A stretch of 64,000 nucleotides of DNA from Desulfobulbus oralis (GCF_002952055.1 NZ_CP021255.1:2674001-2738000), one strand, 5' to 3'. Counted from the stretch's first letter, positions 24,120 to 35,708 are shown. The notes: generated from the letters alone by a model not told the origin. Program-made: numbers and translations.

Positions 24120-24126
24120 ACTGCCC

Positions 24127-24519
24127 ATGAAGACGCTTGCGGATGCTGTGCGCATAGACAGGTGGCTCTGGGCGGCCCGTTTTTTCAAAACACGCTCGCT
24201 GGCGGCCAGGGCGGTCGCGGCCGGGCATGTGACGGTCTTTGGCCAGCATGTCAAGCCGGCGAAAATGGTGCAGCCGGGCGATCTGCTGGGCATCCGGGTC
24301 GGCTTTGCGGTCTATGGGGTGCGGGTGCTGGCGCTTGCCGGGCAGCGCGGACCTGCGGCGGTCGCCCGGCTTTTGTACGAGGAAACTCCCGAATCCGTGG
24401 CCCGGCGCGAAGCGGAGCAGGAGGCCAGACGGCTGGCGGGCGGCGGCGCTTTCCGGCCCGCCACCAGGCCGGAGAAGCATCAACGCCGGAAGATCCGGCA
24501 ATTTTTGAAAAAAGAGTGA
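24127..24519 (+). CDS. hslR: S4-domain RNA-binding protein, HslR/heat shock protein 15 type
   Basis: A 130-residue protein with an N-terminal S4 RNA-binding domain ([19 protein letters not shown], then [16 protein letters not shown]) and a highly basic C-terminus. In E. coli Hsp15 recognises free 50S subunits carrying nascent chains. The start is the ATG at 24127 because the S4 domain begins right after it. It leads a plus-strand run with two nucleotide-synthesis genes 8 and 628 bases on. Confidence 0.9.
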   Translation: MKTLADAVRIDRWLWAARFFKTRSLAARAVAAGHVTVFGQHVKPAKMVQPGDLLGIRVGFAVYGVRVLALAGQRGPAAVARLLYEETPESVARREAEQEARRLAGGGAFRPATRPEKHQRRKIRQFLKKE

Positions 24520-24527
24520 GGCATAGC

Positions 24528-25145
24528 ATGCAAAAGGCGGAACGCGCGCTTATCAGTCTGACGGATAAAGATGGCTGCGCGGCATTTGCCGGCGCCCTGG
24601 CCGGGCTGGGGATAGAACTGCTCTCGACCGGCGGTACCGCGGGGGTGCTGAGAGCTGCCGGCTTGCGGGTGGTAGAGATTTCCGATTTCACAGGTTTTCC
24701 TGAAATGCTGGACGGCCGGGTCAAGACCCTGCATCCAAAGGTGCACGGCGGCATCCTGTTCCGGCGGGACAATGCCGAACACCAGCGCCAGTGCCTGGAC
24801 AACGGCATTCTGCCGATCGACATTGTGGCGGTCAATCTCTATGCCTTTCGGGAAACCGTGGCCGATCCGGCCTGCACCCTGGACAATGCGGTCGAGCATA
24901 TCGACATTGGCGGGCCCACGCTGCTGCGTGCGGCGGCCAAGAATTTTCACGACGTGACCGTTATCGTGGACCCGGCGGATTACCCGCAGGTTCTGGCCGA
25001 GCTGAAGGACAAGGGCCATACCGAACTGGAGACGCGCTTCAGGCTGGCGCGCAAGGTCTTTGCCCTGACCAGCGCCTATGATGCGGCCATCGGCCAATGG
25101 CTGGACAGGCTTGACCCGGCAAGCCTGCCCGGCTGCAGGGATTGA
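24528..25145 (+). CDS. Stand-alone IMP cyclohydrolase (PurH N-terminal domain)
   Basis: Catalyses the last ring closure of purine synthesis, FAICAR to IMP. The 205-residue protein is just the MGS-like cyclohydrolase half of Pur[11 protein letters not shown] at the N-terminus, [12 protein letters not shown], then [25 protein letters not shown] and NLYAF. The AICAR formyltransferase half that normally follows is absent, and the next gene is purN, so that step must be encoded elsewhere, possibly by a PurP- or separate PurH-C-type enzyme. It starts 8 bases after hslR. Confidence 0.93.
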   Translation: MQKAERALISLTDKDGCAAFAGALAGLGIELLSTGGTAGVLRAAGLRVVEISDFTGFPEMLDGRVKTLHPKVHGGILFRRDNAEHQRQCLDNGILPIDIVAVNLYAFRETVADPACTLDNAVEHIDIGGPTLLRAAAKNFHDVTVIVDPADYPQVLAELKDKGHTELETRFRLARKVFALTSAYDAAIGQWLDRLDPASLPGCRD

Positions 25146-25147
25146 CC

Positions 25148-25747
25148 ATGCAGAAACTCGCGGTGCTGCTTTCGGGCAGCGGCAGAACACTGGACAATTT
25201 CCACCACTGCATCCAGGCCGGAAGCCTGCATGCCAAGATTCTGGTGGTGGTTTCCAGCAGCGAGAGGGCCCTGGGTTTGACAAAGGCCAGAAACTACGGC
25301 TACCCGGCCTTTGTGGCGAAGAACAATGCAGCCATCAACGAGATCCTCGCAAACTACGACCCGACGCTGATCGTGCTGGCCGGCTACCTGAAGCTCTACA
25401 CGCCGCCGGCCGGACTGGCCCGTTCAGTGCTCAATATCCATCCCGCGCTCATCCCCTCCTTCTGCGGTCCCGGCTTTTACGGCCACCGTGTCCACGAGGC
25501 GGTCAAGGCCCGGGGCTGCACGGTCAGCGGCTGCACCGTGCATTTTGCGAACGAGCGCTATGACGCCGGGCCGATTGTGCTGCAGCGCTGCGTGGCCCTG
25601 GAGGAGGGCGACAGCCCGGACGACATTGCGGCCCGGGTCTTTGCGAAGGAATGCGAGGCCTATCCCCAGGCCATCAATCTGGTGGACCGGCGGGGCGTGG
25701 ACTATTTCTGGAACAGGAGCACAGAATGCCTGCAAAAATCATCATGA
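25148..25747 (+). CDS. purN: Phosphoribosylglycinamide formyltransferase
   Basis: Transfers the formyl group from 10-formyl-THF to GAR in de novo purine synthesis. The 199-residue protein has the VLLSGSGRTLDNF phosphate-binding start, the catalytic NIHPALIPSF block (Asn and His) and DAGPIVLQ with the catalytic Asp. The ATG at 25148 lies 2 bases after the cyclohydrolase stop. Its end overlaps pyrR by 22 bases. Confidence 0.94.
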   Translation: MQKLAVLLSGSGRTLDNFHHCIQAGSLHAKILVVVSSSERALGLTKARNYGYPAFVAKNNAAINEILANYDPTLIVLAGYLKLYTPPAGLARSVLNIHPALIPSFCGPGFYGHRVHEAVKARGCTVSGCTVHFANERYDAGPIVLQRCVALEEGDSPDDIAARVFAKECEAYPQAINLVDRRGVDYFWNRSTECLQKSS

Positions 25748-26262
25748 CGAGCTCTGACATCGAACGGAGCCTGAACCGCATTGCCCTTGAGATTGTGGAA
25801 CACAATCCCAGACTCTCCGAACTCTCCATCATCGGGGTGCATACCGGCGGGGTGTTTTTGGCCCAGCGCCTGAAAGAGCGGATAGAGGCCACGGAGCCGG
25901 ACAGCAGCCTGCCCTTCGGCACCCTGGACATCACCCTGTACCGGGACGACTGGAGCCTGATTTCCCAGAACCCGGTGGTGAAGAAGTCGGAGATCGGCTT
26001 TCTTATGGAAGAACGGCGGGTGATTCTGGTGGATGACGTCCTCTTTACGGGCCGCACCATCCGGGCCGCTCTGGACGCCATCATGGACTACGGCCGGCCC
26101 CTTGCCATTCAACTGGCCGTGCTGGTGGACCGCGGCGGCCGCGAGCTGCCCATTCAGCCGGACTATGTGGGCATGAGCGTGAGCGCCAGCCCGGGCGAGC
26201 GGGTGGACGTGCTGCTGGCCGAATCCGGCCAGGGCGATCGGGTACAGCTTTCCGGCCCCTGA
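25726..26262 (+). CDS. pyrR: PyrR bifunctional pyrimidine regulator / uracil phosphoribosyltransferase
   Basis: PyrR senses UMP and PRPP; in many bacteria it binds pyr mRNA, and it has weak uracil phosphoribosyltransferase activity. The 178-residue protein contains the PRPP-binding loop VDDVLFTGRT (102-111) and the conserved HTGGVFLAQRL and LYRDDW segments. The ATG at 25726 has an AGGAG site and lies inside the end of purN. The pyr genes pyrB and pyrC are 25 kb away at 51.9-54.1 kb; no PyrR attenuator was recognised before them. Confidence 0.94.
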   Translation: MPAKIIMTSSDIERSLNRIALEIVEHNPRLSELSIIGVHTGGVFLAQRLKERIEATEPDSSLPFGTLDITLYRDDWSLISQNPVVKKSEIGFLMEERRVILVDDVLFTGRTIRAALDAIMDYGRPLAIQLAVLVDRGGRELPIQPDYVGMSVSASPGERVDVLLAESGQGDRVQLSGP

Positions 26263-26299
26263 CCGGCCTTTTCCACGAATCCTGTCTTTGGATCCATCC

Positions 26300-27739
26300 A
26301 TGCCTGCCCTTGCCACTCCGTCCATACCCGCCGATCTGGACGCCATTGTCCAGCGCATTCACGAGAAGATGGCGAACTACGAGCGCTACAACTTCTCGGC
26401 GGACCATAACGATTTTCTCAAGGCCTTCTTCGATCTGTCCCAGGAATACGACCAGATGGAGGATTTCTATCGCATCTGCGTGGCGGTCCCGCTCACCGTG
26501 GCGGCCATTCCCTGCGATCTCTATCTCTGCCGCAAGCCGGACGGCGTCCTGGAACTGGTCTGCTCCTGCGACTGCGGGCTGCTGCCCAGGCCGGAACCCG
26601 CCGCCTGGCCGGTGTACCTTTCGGAAATTTCCTATATCGACAGCGGCCACTTCGTGGCGCCGATTTTCAGCCACCACAGCGCCAGCCAAGGCGGCCTCAT
26701 TCAGGGCGGCGTGGCCGGGCGGCAGCAGGAGGGCCGGGACCTCCGTCTCCTCGGCATGTTTGTGGTCCGCTGCAACGACCGGCTGAACGAGAACGACCGT
26801 TTTTTCCTGGGCAAATATGTCAACCGCATCGCCTACAATCTGGACAACCGCCTGCTGGCCCAGCAGAACGCAGACCGGCTGACCTTCATCAATACCCTGG
26901 TCGCGGACATCGAGCACAACGTGATCGTGCCCAACATGTACTTCCGCCACCTCTTTGGCCAGCTCAAAAAGCGCATTGCGGCCCTGCAGCTCATGCGCGA
27001 ACAACTGGAGGAACTGGCGGCCCGGGATGGGCAGGACGCGCTGTGCAGCCATCATGCCGCCCAACTGCTGGACATCGAGGGCAGCCTGAAGAACGATTAT
27101 CAGGAAATCGTCAAGCACCATGCCCACATGGCGCTCTTTATCGAAAGCCTGTTCCGGCGCGAGCACTTCGAGCAGGGCCGTCTGGTGCTTCGGCCCAGGC
27201 GCTGCTTTATCGAGAAGAGCATCATCATTCCCCAGCTGGAGCACTATGCGACCCGGCTCAAGGCCGCCCACATCAGCGTGGACAGGCCCATGAACATGGA
27301 CCAGGAGGAAGTGCCCATCATGGTGGACATCGGGCTGCTGGCCCAGGTTTATGCCAATCTCTTCTCCAATGCCGCCAAATATACGCGGGAGATCGTCGAT
27401 CACCGGGGCCAGTGCCGCAAGGCCATGGCCTATGGCCGGGAGCGGGTGGAGAATTTCCCGAAGGCCGGCCAGTACGGCATCAAGTTCAACGTCTTCACCA
27501 CCGGCCCGACCCTGGATGAGGAAGAGGGCAACCGTCTCTTTCTGGAGGGCGCCCGCGGCGAAGGCGACGGCCCCCTGCCTGGCAGCGGCCACGGTCTGTC
27601 CTTTATCCGTCACGTGGTGGAGATGCATGGCGGCAAGGTGGGCTATGAGGCCACTGCCGAGGGCAACAACTTCTATTTCATTCTGCCGCTGCCCTGCAGC
27701 CAGAAGAAGAACGGGCATTGCCCCGACCGCTGCTGTTAA
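26300..27739 (+). CDS. Cytoplasmic sensor histidine kinase-like protein with degenerate ATP-binding motif
   Basis: A 479-residue protein. The N-terminal 180 residues look like a GAF-type sensor region without transmembrane segments. DIEHNVIVPN near residue 215 could be the phospho-acceptor His region. The C-terminal HATPase part shows the N box (YANLFSNAAKYT) and a G2 box (GSGHGLSFIRHVVEMHGG), but the expected DxGxG G1 box is replaced by FTTGPTLDEEEG, so the ATP-binding Asp is not seen. It lies 37 bases after pyrR and 20 before the U32 gene; no response regulator is adjacent. It may be a low-activity kinase or a protein-protein signalling partner. Confidence 0.75.
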   Translation: MPALATPSIPADLDAIVQRIHEKMANYERYNFSADHNDFLKAFFDLSQEYDQMEDFYRICVAVPLTVAAIPCDLYLCRKPDGVLELVCSCDCGLLPRPEPAAWPVYLSEISYIDSGHFVAPIFSHHSASQGGLIQGGVAGRQQEGRDLRLLGMFVVRCNDRLNENDRFFLGKYVNRIAYNLDNRLLAQQNADRLTFINTLVADIEHNVIVPNMYFRHLFGQLKKRIAALQLMREQLEELAARDGQDALCSHHAAQLLDIEGSLKNDYQEIVKHHAHMALFIESLFRREHFEQGRLVLRPRRCFIEKSIIIPQLEHYATRLKAAHISVDRPMNMDQEEVPIMVDIGLLAQVYANLFSNAAKYTREIVDHRGQCRKAMAYGRERVENFPKAGQYGIKFNVFTTGPTLDEEEGNRLFLEGARGEGDGPLPGSGHGLSFIRHVVEMHGGKVGYEATAEGNNFYFILPLPCSQKKNGHCPDRCC

Positions 27740-27759
27740 CCCTTCCCCGTGACCCGCCC

Positions 27760-29994
27760 ATGACTCCGGAACTGCTTGCCCCGGCCGGCACGGTGCCTGC
27801 CTTCGAGGCCGCGCTGGCGGCTGGTGCGGATGCCGTGTATCTCGGGGCGCCGGCCTGCAACGCCCGTGCCCTGGCCCGTGATTTTTCCTTTGCCGAAATC
27901 GGCGCCATGATCGCCATGGCCCACGAGCGCGGCAGGAAGGTGTATCTGGCCATGAACAGCCTGGTCAAGGAGCAGGAATTGCCGGCGGCCGTGACCACGC
28001 TCGCCCGCCTGGCGGCGCTGCGGGCCGATGGGCTGATTGTGCAGGATCTGGGGCTGCTGGCGCTGGCGCACCGGCATTTTCCCGAATTGCCGCTGCATGC
28101 CTCCACGCTGATGGCCGCCCACAATAGCCCTGCCGTGGCCTGTCTGGCCGGCCTGGGCTGTCGCCGGGTGGTGCTGGCCCGGGAACTCTCGCTGGCTGAA
28201 ATCGGCCTTGTCGCCAGGCAGGCCGCCCGTTTGGGCGTGGCGATCGAGGTCTTCATCCACGGCGCGATGTGCTTCAGCTATTCCGGTCTCTGCCGTTTTT
28301 CCAGCCTGCACGGCGGCAGATCCAGTCTGCGCGGCCAGTGCGTGCAGCCCTGCCGCAGGCGCTATCAGTGGCTGGCCTCGGGGCAGGGCAAAAAAGGCGA
28401 CCGGGGCAGCCGCGGCGGGGCCGGGCGGGGCCGGGAACGGCCGCCGCAGGAGGGGGGCTATCTTTTTTCCATGAACGACCTCTCGGCCGTCGATCAAGTC
28501 GACGCGCTGGCCCGGGCCGGGGTGGCCAGTCTGAAGATCGAGGGCCGCCTGAAGTCCGTGGCCTATGTGGCGCATACGGTGCGGGCCTATCGGCTGGCCC
28601 TGGATGCGCGGGCGGAGCCGGACGAGCGGCGGCGCGCCGGGATGCTGAGCGAGGCCAGGGCCGCATTGGCCGCCGCCATGGGCCGCCGGAGCGGCAGCGG
28701 CTTTTTCCTGCCCGGCGCAGCCCAAAGCGCCAGGCTGATCAGCCCGGAGCAGTCCGGCAACACCGGCACGCCGGTGGCCACTCTGCTGGACCTGAAGCCG
28801 CTGCGCTCCGGGAACCGGAAGCTGGTGCGGGTGCTGGCCCGCCTGCAGGCGCCGCTGCGCTCCGGTGATCGTCTGCGCCTGCACGAGGAACGAAGCGATG
28901 CCCGTATCGCCTTTACCCTGCGCGAATTCAGGGCAGCCGGGCGATCATCCGCCGCGGCCGGGGCCGGGGCAACCGTGGAAATGCTCGTGGAGGATGCAGC
29001 ACTTTTGGCCCTCAGGCCGCCTTTTCACGGCAAGCTTTACCGGGTTGACGTCAGCGGCCGCAAGGAGCGGCCCAGTCCGGAGCTGGCCCAGTTGGTGGCC
29101 AGATTCAGCGCGGAAGACGAAAGGCTGCGCCGTCTGGCCCAGGCCCGGGCCCAGGCGCTCATGCCACCGCAGGCGGAGCGGCCACCGGCTGTGTTCAGGC
29201 CCGCCAAGGCAGCAGCCAGGGCGCAGTGGTGGCTCAGAGTCGCCACGCTGACGGCTCTGCGCGAGCGCCTGCCCTTTGCGGTCAGCCGGGTGCTGCTCGA
29301 CCTGAACGCCGGGAACCTGGAGCTGGCCCTCTCCGGCCAGCTACGCCGCCTGCTGCGCGGCCCCAAACTGAGCTTCGCCCTGCCGCCGCTCATGCAGGAG
29401 GCCAGTCTGGAATCCTGGCGCGCCAATCTGGCCCGTCTGCAGGCCGCAGGCTATACGTCCTTTCAACTGGGACATCCGGGCCAGGTCCAGCTCTTTGCCC
29501 AGCCCGGGAAACTGGAACTCTTCGGCGACGCCTCCTTCAACCTGCTGAACCATCAGGCCCTGGCCGCTGCGGCCGGGCTGGGCTTTAAGGGCCTGCAGTT
29601 TTCGCTGGAAAGCGACCGGGAGACCCTGCATGCCGCCCTGGCCGCCCGGGCAACCCACCTCTGCGCTGTGGGCCTCCTGGTCTATGGCCGGCCGGCGCTC
29701 TTCACCGCCCGGGCCCAATCGCCCCACTTCCAGGGCCGTTACGCCCTGCAGAGTCACCGGGGCGAGCGCTATGCGCTGAAGAGCGGCGAGGATGGCGTGA
29801 GCCTCTTTGCCAAAGAGCCCCTGTCCCTCCTGGCCCATGGCCGCAGGCTCCTGACCAGCGGGCTCGATTATCTGGTGGTCGATCTCAGTTGCGGCCACCC
29901 AAAACAGGAGGCCCAACTGGTGACGGCCCTGTGGAGCGGCAAGGGCGAGCTGCCCCCGCACCTTGCCGGCAACTACAACGGCCTGCTCGCATAA
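27760..29994 (+). CDS. U32 family peptidase-like protein (RlhA/TrhP group)
   Basis: A 744-residue U32 protein. It begins PELLAPAGTVPAFEAALAAG and contains the family cysteines in GAMCFSYSGLCRFSS and SLRGQCVQPCRRRYQW, then SMNDLS and LKIEGRLKSVAYVA. The C-terminal half matches the longer members with an extra collagenase-related domain. In E. coli, U32 proteins such as RlhA and TrhP hydroxylate C2501 of 23S rRNA or U34 of tRNA rather than digest proteins, so an RNA-modification role is likely. The ATG at 27760 gives the typical MTPELLAPAG start. Confidence 0.87.
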   Translation: MTPELLAPAGTVPAFEAALAAGADAVYLGAPACNARALARDFSFAEIGAMIAMAHERGRKVYLAMNSLVKEQELPAAVTTLARLAALRADGLIVQDLGLLALAHRHFPELPLHASTLMAAHNSPAVACLAGLGCRRVVLARELSLAEIGLVARQAARLGVAIEVFIHGAMCFSYSGLCRFSSLHGGRSSLRGQCVQPCRRRYQWLASGQGKKGDRGSRGGAGRGRERPPQEGGYLFSMNDLSAVDQVDALARAGVASLKIEGRLKSVAYVAHTVRAYRLALDARAEPDERRRAGMLSEARAALAAAMGRRSGSGFFLPGAAQSARLISPEQSGNTGTPVATLLDLKPLRSGNRKLVRVLARLQAPLRSGDRLRLHEERSDARIAFTLREFRAAGRSSAAAGAGATVEMLVEDAALLALRPPFHGKLYRVDVSGRKERPSPELAQLVARFSAEDERLRRLAQARAQALMPPQAERPPAVFRPAKAAARAQWWLRVATLTALRERLPFAVSRVLLDLNAGNLELALSGQLRRLLRGPKLSFALPPLMQEASLESWRANLARLQAAGYTSFQLGHPGQVQLFAQPGKLELFGDASFNLLNHQALAAAAGLGFKGLQFSLESDRETLHAALAARATHLCAVGLLVYGRPALFTARAQSPHFQGRYALQSHRGERYALKSGEDGVSLFAKEPLSLLAHGRRLLTSGLDYLVVDLSCGHPKQEAQLVTALWSGKGELPPHLAGNYNGLLA

Positions 29995-30057
29995 CAACAA
30001 ACACAGGTTTCTTCCATTCCTTCTGCCCGGCGCTGGAGCGCCCCGGAGTCCACAGGC

Positions 30058-31814
<1,757 letters not shown>

Positions 31815-31818
<4 letters not shown>

Positions 31819-33059
31819 GCGGCGCAGATTTTCGTCGGTGCATGGGGCACCTCAATTCCTGGCTGCTGGTGCTGGTGGCCTTTTGCCTGCCGATTTCCAC
31901 CACAGCCACCTCGATCGCTGCCCTGCTTTGCGTGCTGGGCTGGGCCCTGGGAGGGGATTACCGCCGTAAGCTGGCCGAGATTGCGGCCAATCCCATGAGC
32001 CGGGCGGTGCTGGCATACGTAGCGGTTCTGCTCGCGGGCCTGACCTGGAACGAGCAGCTCGCGGAGAGCCTGAACGGGATTCACAAACAGTGGAAGATCC
32101 TGCTCATGCCCTTCTTTCTGGGGATCATCCGGCCGAAACAGCGGCGGCTGGTGCTCTGGGCCTTTATCGCGGGCATGGCCCTGATGACGCTTTCCACCTT
32201 CCTGGCCTGGTTTGGCCTGATTCGGTATACCGGCGTCCCCCCCGAGCAGCTCACGCGAAAGACCTACCATGTGGTCTACAATCCCATGCTGGCCCTGGCC
32301 ATCTATCTGGTGCTGCACCAACTGATCTGGACCCGGCTCAGACAGCGGTGGATGCGCCCGGCCCTGGTGCTGTTGACCATTCTGATGCTCACCAGCATGT
32401 TCATGACCGATGGCCGTACCGGCCAGATGGCGGTGCTGATCCTGCTGGGCCTGTATTTTTTTCAGTATTTTCAAGGCTCGCGCTGGAAGGCCGCACTGGC
32501 CCTGGTGCTGGTGCCGGTGCTCGTGTTCTGCGCTTCCTACAAGATCAGCTCCACCTTCAGAGGGCGAATCGAGCAGGCCAGGCAGGAGATTGCCATCTTC
32601 AACCACAATCCCCGGACCTCGGTGGGCCAGCGCCTCTTTTTCTGGCAGCAGTCCCTGCAGATTTTCCGTGATGCGCCGCTTCTGGGCGTGGGTACCGGCG
32701 GCTTCGCCCCGGCCTACGCCGAACACAACAGAACCTACACGCCCTACATGCCGCCGAGCAGCAACCCGCACAGTCAGTACATACTCGCGCTGGTGCAGGG
32801 CGGGCTCCTGGGGCTCGCGGCCCTGCTGGGCCTCTTTGTGACCCAGTTTTATCTGGCCCTGAAAAGCGGGGACGAGTGGGGCAGGCTGCGTCTGGCCTTC
32901 CCCCTGTTCTTTTTGGTGATCATGCTGACCGAGAGCTACCTGTTGATCCATGAAACCGGCATCCTCTTTTCCCTCTTTGCCGCTGTCCTGTACAAGGAAG
33001 ATCGCCCGGAGGGCCGGCGGCTGACGCGGCAGGTGGCCCCGGGGCCTGAGCCCGTATGA
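31815..33059 (+). CDS. O-antigen ligase-like polytopic membrane protein (WaaL/Wzy superfamily)
   Basis: A 414-residue protein with about ten to twelve transmembrane helices and the Wzy_C type periplasmic loop, including a conserved-looking FLAWFGLIRY region and VGTGGFAPAYAEHNR with the NPHSQYILALVQGGLLG block that marks O-antigen ligases. It would join O-antigen or another glycan to the lipid A core in the periplasm. It overlaps msbA and the following glycosyltransferase gene by 4 bases each. Ligase versus polymerase is not settled by sequence. Confidence 0.85.
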
Positions 33060-34108
33060 CCCGCATCCTCATTGTCAAGCCGAGTTCCCTTGGCGACATC
33101 GTTCATACCCTGCCCCTGGCCCATGCCCTGAAACGCGGCCTGCCCGACGCTCATATCGGCTGGGTGGTGGACAGCGCCTTTCAGCCGCTTTTGGCAGCCG
33201 ATCCCACGATAGCCAGCCTCTATCCCATGCACATTCCGGCCACCAGTGCTCCCGGTGCCGGCAGGGGCGTGTACGGCAAGGCCCTGCGCGCGCTGCTCGC
33301 CACCATGCATGGCCTGCGGGCCGCCTTGCGCAGCCGGCCCTATGATGTGGTGCTGGACTTGCAGGCCTCGTTCAGAAGCGGCCTTTTGGCCCTGATGAAT
33401 CCCGGCGGCCGGCGGATTGGCTTTGCCGATGCCCGGGAGCTGAACACCCTGTTTCAGCACGAAGGCATCCGGGTTCCTGCCGGCATGGAGCATGCGGTGG
33501 ACAAAAACAGCCTCTTTGCCGCGCATCTGGGCGCTCCGGTGCGGGAGGAAGACTTCTTTCTGGCCAGCACGGATGAGGCCGAGGCAGCGGTCAGCGCCTT
33601 TCTGCAAAACGAGGGTCTGGCCTCGGAGCCCTGGGTTTATGCCCAGCCGGCTGCCCGCTGGGCTTCCAAGGAATGGCTGCCGGAGCGTTGGGCCGAGCTG
33701 GCGGACCGGCTCCCGGCGATTGGGCTGCAGTGCGTGTTTGGCGGTTCGGCGGCCGATCTGCCGCACCTGCAGCGCATTGCCGCAGGCATGCGGGCCAGGG
33801 CGCATATCGCGGCCGGCCGGCTGAATCTGGTGGCGGTTGCGGCCTTGATCAGGCGGGCAAGACTGTATGTGGGGGTGGATACCGGCCCCATGCACATGGC
33901 CGCGCTGGCCGCGGTGCCGGTGGTGGCGCTCTTTGGCCCCACCCATCCGGAGCGGGTTGGGCCCTATCACACGAAAAGCCGGGTGCTGCAGGCAGCGGGC
34001 CTCCCCTGCCTGCGCTGCCGCAGACGCCTGTGCGAGCATCAGCGCTGCATGCAGGGCATCAGCGTGGCGATGGTGACAAGGGCTGTCCGGGAATTGCTGG
34101 AGCCCTGA
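33056..34108 (+). CDS. waaC: Heptosyltransferase, glycosyltransferase family 9
   Basis: Adds heptose to Kdo or heptose of the LPS inner core. The 350-residue protein begins RILIVKPSSLGDIVHTLP, the standard GT9 start, and has the ADP-heptose-binding region VGVDTGPMHMAALAAVPVVALFGPTHP near the C-terminus. The DIVHTLP variant and overall pattern are closest to heptosyltransferase I. It ends the overlapping trio with msbA and the ligase-like gene; 109 bases separate it from the next gene. Confidence 0.87.
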   Translation: MTRILIVKPSSLGDIVHTLPLAHALKRGLPDAHIGWVVDSAFQPLLAADPTIASLYPMHIPATSAPGAGRGVYGKALRALLATMHGLRAALRSRPYDVVLDLQASFRSGLLALMNPGGRRIGFADARELNTLFQHEGIRVPAGMEHAVDKNSLFAAHLGAPVREEDFFLASTDEAEAAVSAFLQNEGLASEPWVYAQPAARWASKEWLPERWAELADRLPAIGLQCVFGGSAADLPHLQRIAAGMRARAHIAAGRLNLVAVAALIRRARLYVGVDTGPMHMAALAAVPVVALFGPTHPERVGPYHTKSRVLQAAGLPCLRCRRRLCEHQRCMQGISVAMVTRAVRELLEP

Positions 34109-34217
34109 GCGGGAGCAGCCTTGGCAATGAGCATCTACCCGTCACTGCCGGAAGCGGCATGAACGGGGCTGAGTGATGGGCCGCCGGAACAGGCGCCGTA
34201 ACCAGGAGGCAGTCATC

Positions 34218-35708
34218 ATGCGCATCAGGTACACTCTGATCAAGATATGGCTTGCGACCATCGCGCTTGGCGCGCTTGCCTATGTTCCGCTCGACCGGGC
34301 AAGCGGCCTGATCGTCGAATTTGACCTCGTCCACGATCTCGACGCGCCCAGCGAAGCCTTTGTGCGGATTGACCATGCCTCGCACAGGTTTGGGGAGGAA
34401 AGAGCACAAGAGGAATACGCCAGCGTCTGGGTACCGCTGGCAGACGGCAGAAGCGGCATAACACACGTAAAGACCAAGCTGCCCCTGCCGCTTGCGCGGG
34501 CGCTTTGCCGAATCCAGCTGCATTACCAAAGCGTGCCTGGCAGGGCGCTTATCAAAAATTTCACGGCCTACGATGCCCTGACCCACCTGCGGGTCAAATT
34601 GACGGACAATACCCTGAGCTCATGGACCGAAGAGGTAAAAGACGCGGTGTTTGACCGCGACCCACCCTACGTGTTTCCGGCTTTCCGGCTCTATCTCTTC
34701 CTTCTGCTGAATATTGTTCTGCTGGCGCTTCCGGGGGCCATCCTTTTGGTTATCCTGCTCGTCGCAGGTAAGTACCTAACGAGCCACCCGGCGCTTATTT
34801 GCCTGACAGGCTGCATCGTCCTGCTGATAGCCGGAAAGATGTGGCACGGCAGGTGGCGGGCAAGACGGCAGACATTCAGGCGCTTCTTGCAATCTTGCCA
34901 AAGGATATTCGCGCGCACGCTCGTCTTTGTCTGGCTTTGCAGCCTCTTGCTTCTGGTGCACGAACACAAATACTGCGGGCTTATTGTCGAGTTTGATTTT
35001 GACTACGACCGCTACAGCACCAGCCCGGCCTTTGTGCAGATCTATTACGAACCGGAGCGGGGGATAGAATTGAACGGCGTCTTTGACATCGGCAACATAT
35101 GGGACGGCACCAAAGAACATGAAAGCGTCAAGATTCTGTTGCCCAACCAGAAACGCGGCGAAACGCATATCAGGGCCAGACTGCCCTTGGGCTTTACCCA
35201 GGTTCTCCGCAGCATTCGGATCGATTATCTGAATGTGCCCGGCAAGGCGCTTATCAAAAACTTCACGATAAAGGATGCCATTACCGGCAAACTGCTGGTA
35301 ACGCAGGGCGCCTGCCGGCCCCGTTGCAAGACCTACGACAAACAGGGAAAGTGTACCGGCTATTCTGAGCCCTACGATATCATTGTCCGCAGTGATGCGG
35401 AACCTGACCGGCAGCCGTCATGCCTGGGGCTCGGCGACCCGGGCTTTCAGACGAAGAGCCAGGCATGGCGCAACTATTCATTGGCGCAACCCGGCGCCTT
35501 GTATCTTGAAACAGAACCGTTGGCCACCGATGCGTATCTTGAGATACCCGCAGCGGCTGTTTCACCCCTTTTCAGGTGGTGGTGGTATCCACTTGTTCTG
35601 ATTTCGCTCCTGTTTGCGGCAGTCTTTCTGCCAGCGATCATCATCCAGCTCGTCCAATGGGGGCGCCGGCGCAAGGCGCTGGCAGAAGGAAGCTTTTTAC
35701 CGCGTTAG
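34218..35708 (+). CDS. Membrane protein with two internal copies of an unrecognised periplasmic domain
   Basis: A 496-residue protein, not recognised. Residues 30-122 and 254-356 are homologous to each other: both start GLIVEFD, contain AFVxI and an LPL segment, and end VPGxALIKNFTxxDA(L/I)T. Each copy follows a transmembrane helix (about 7-25 and 229-247). Other helices lie near 157-184, 193-208 and 453-480. A cysteine cluster (CRPRC, GKC) follows the second copy. The ATG at 34218 has an AGGAGG site 8 bases upstream. It lies after the LPS genes and before an intrinsic terminator, so an envelope role is plausible; no enzyme motif is visible. Confidence 0.8.
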   Translation: MRIRYTLIKIWLATIALGALAYVPLDRASGLIVEFDLVHDLDAPSEAFVRIDHASHRFGEERAQEEYASVWVPLADGRSGITHVKTKLPLPLARALCRIQLHYQSVPGRALIKNFTAYDALTHLRVKLTDNTLSSWTEEVKDAVFDRDPPYVFPAFRLYLFLLLNIVLLALPGAILLVILLVAGKYLTSHPALICLTGCIVLLIAGKMWHGRWRARRQTFRRFLQSCQRIFARTLVFVWLCSLLLLVHEHKYCGLIVEFDFDYDRYSTSPAFVQIYYEPERGIELNGVFDIGNIWDGTKEHESVKILLPNQKRGETHIRARLPLGFTQVLRSIRIDYLNVPGKALIKNFTIKDAITGKLLVTQGACRPRCKTYDKQGKCTGYSEPYDIIVRSDAEPDRQPSCLGLGDPGFQTKSQAWRNYSLAQPGALYLETEPLATDAYLEIPAAAVSPLFRWWWYPLVLISLLFAAVFLPAIIIQLVQWGRRRKALAEGSFLPR

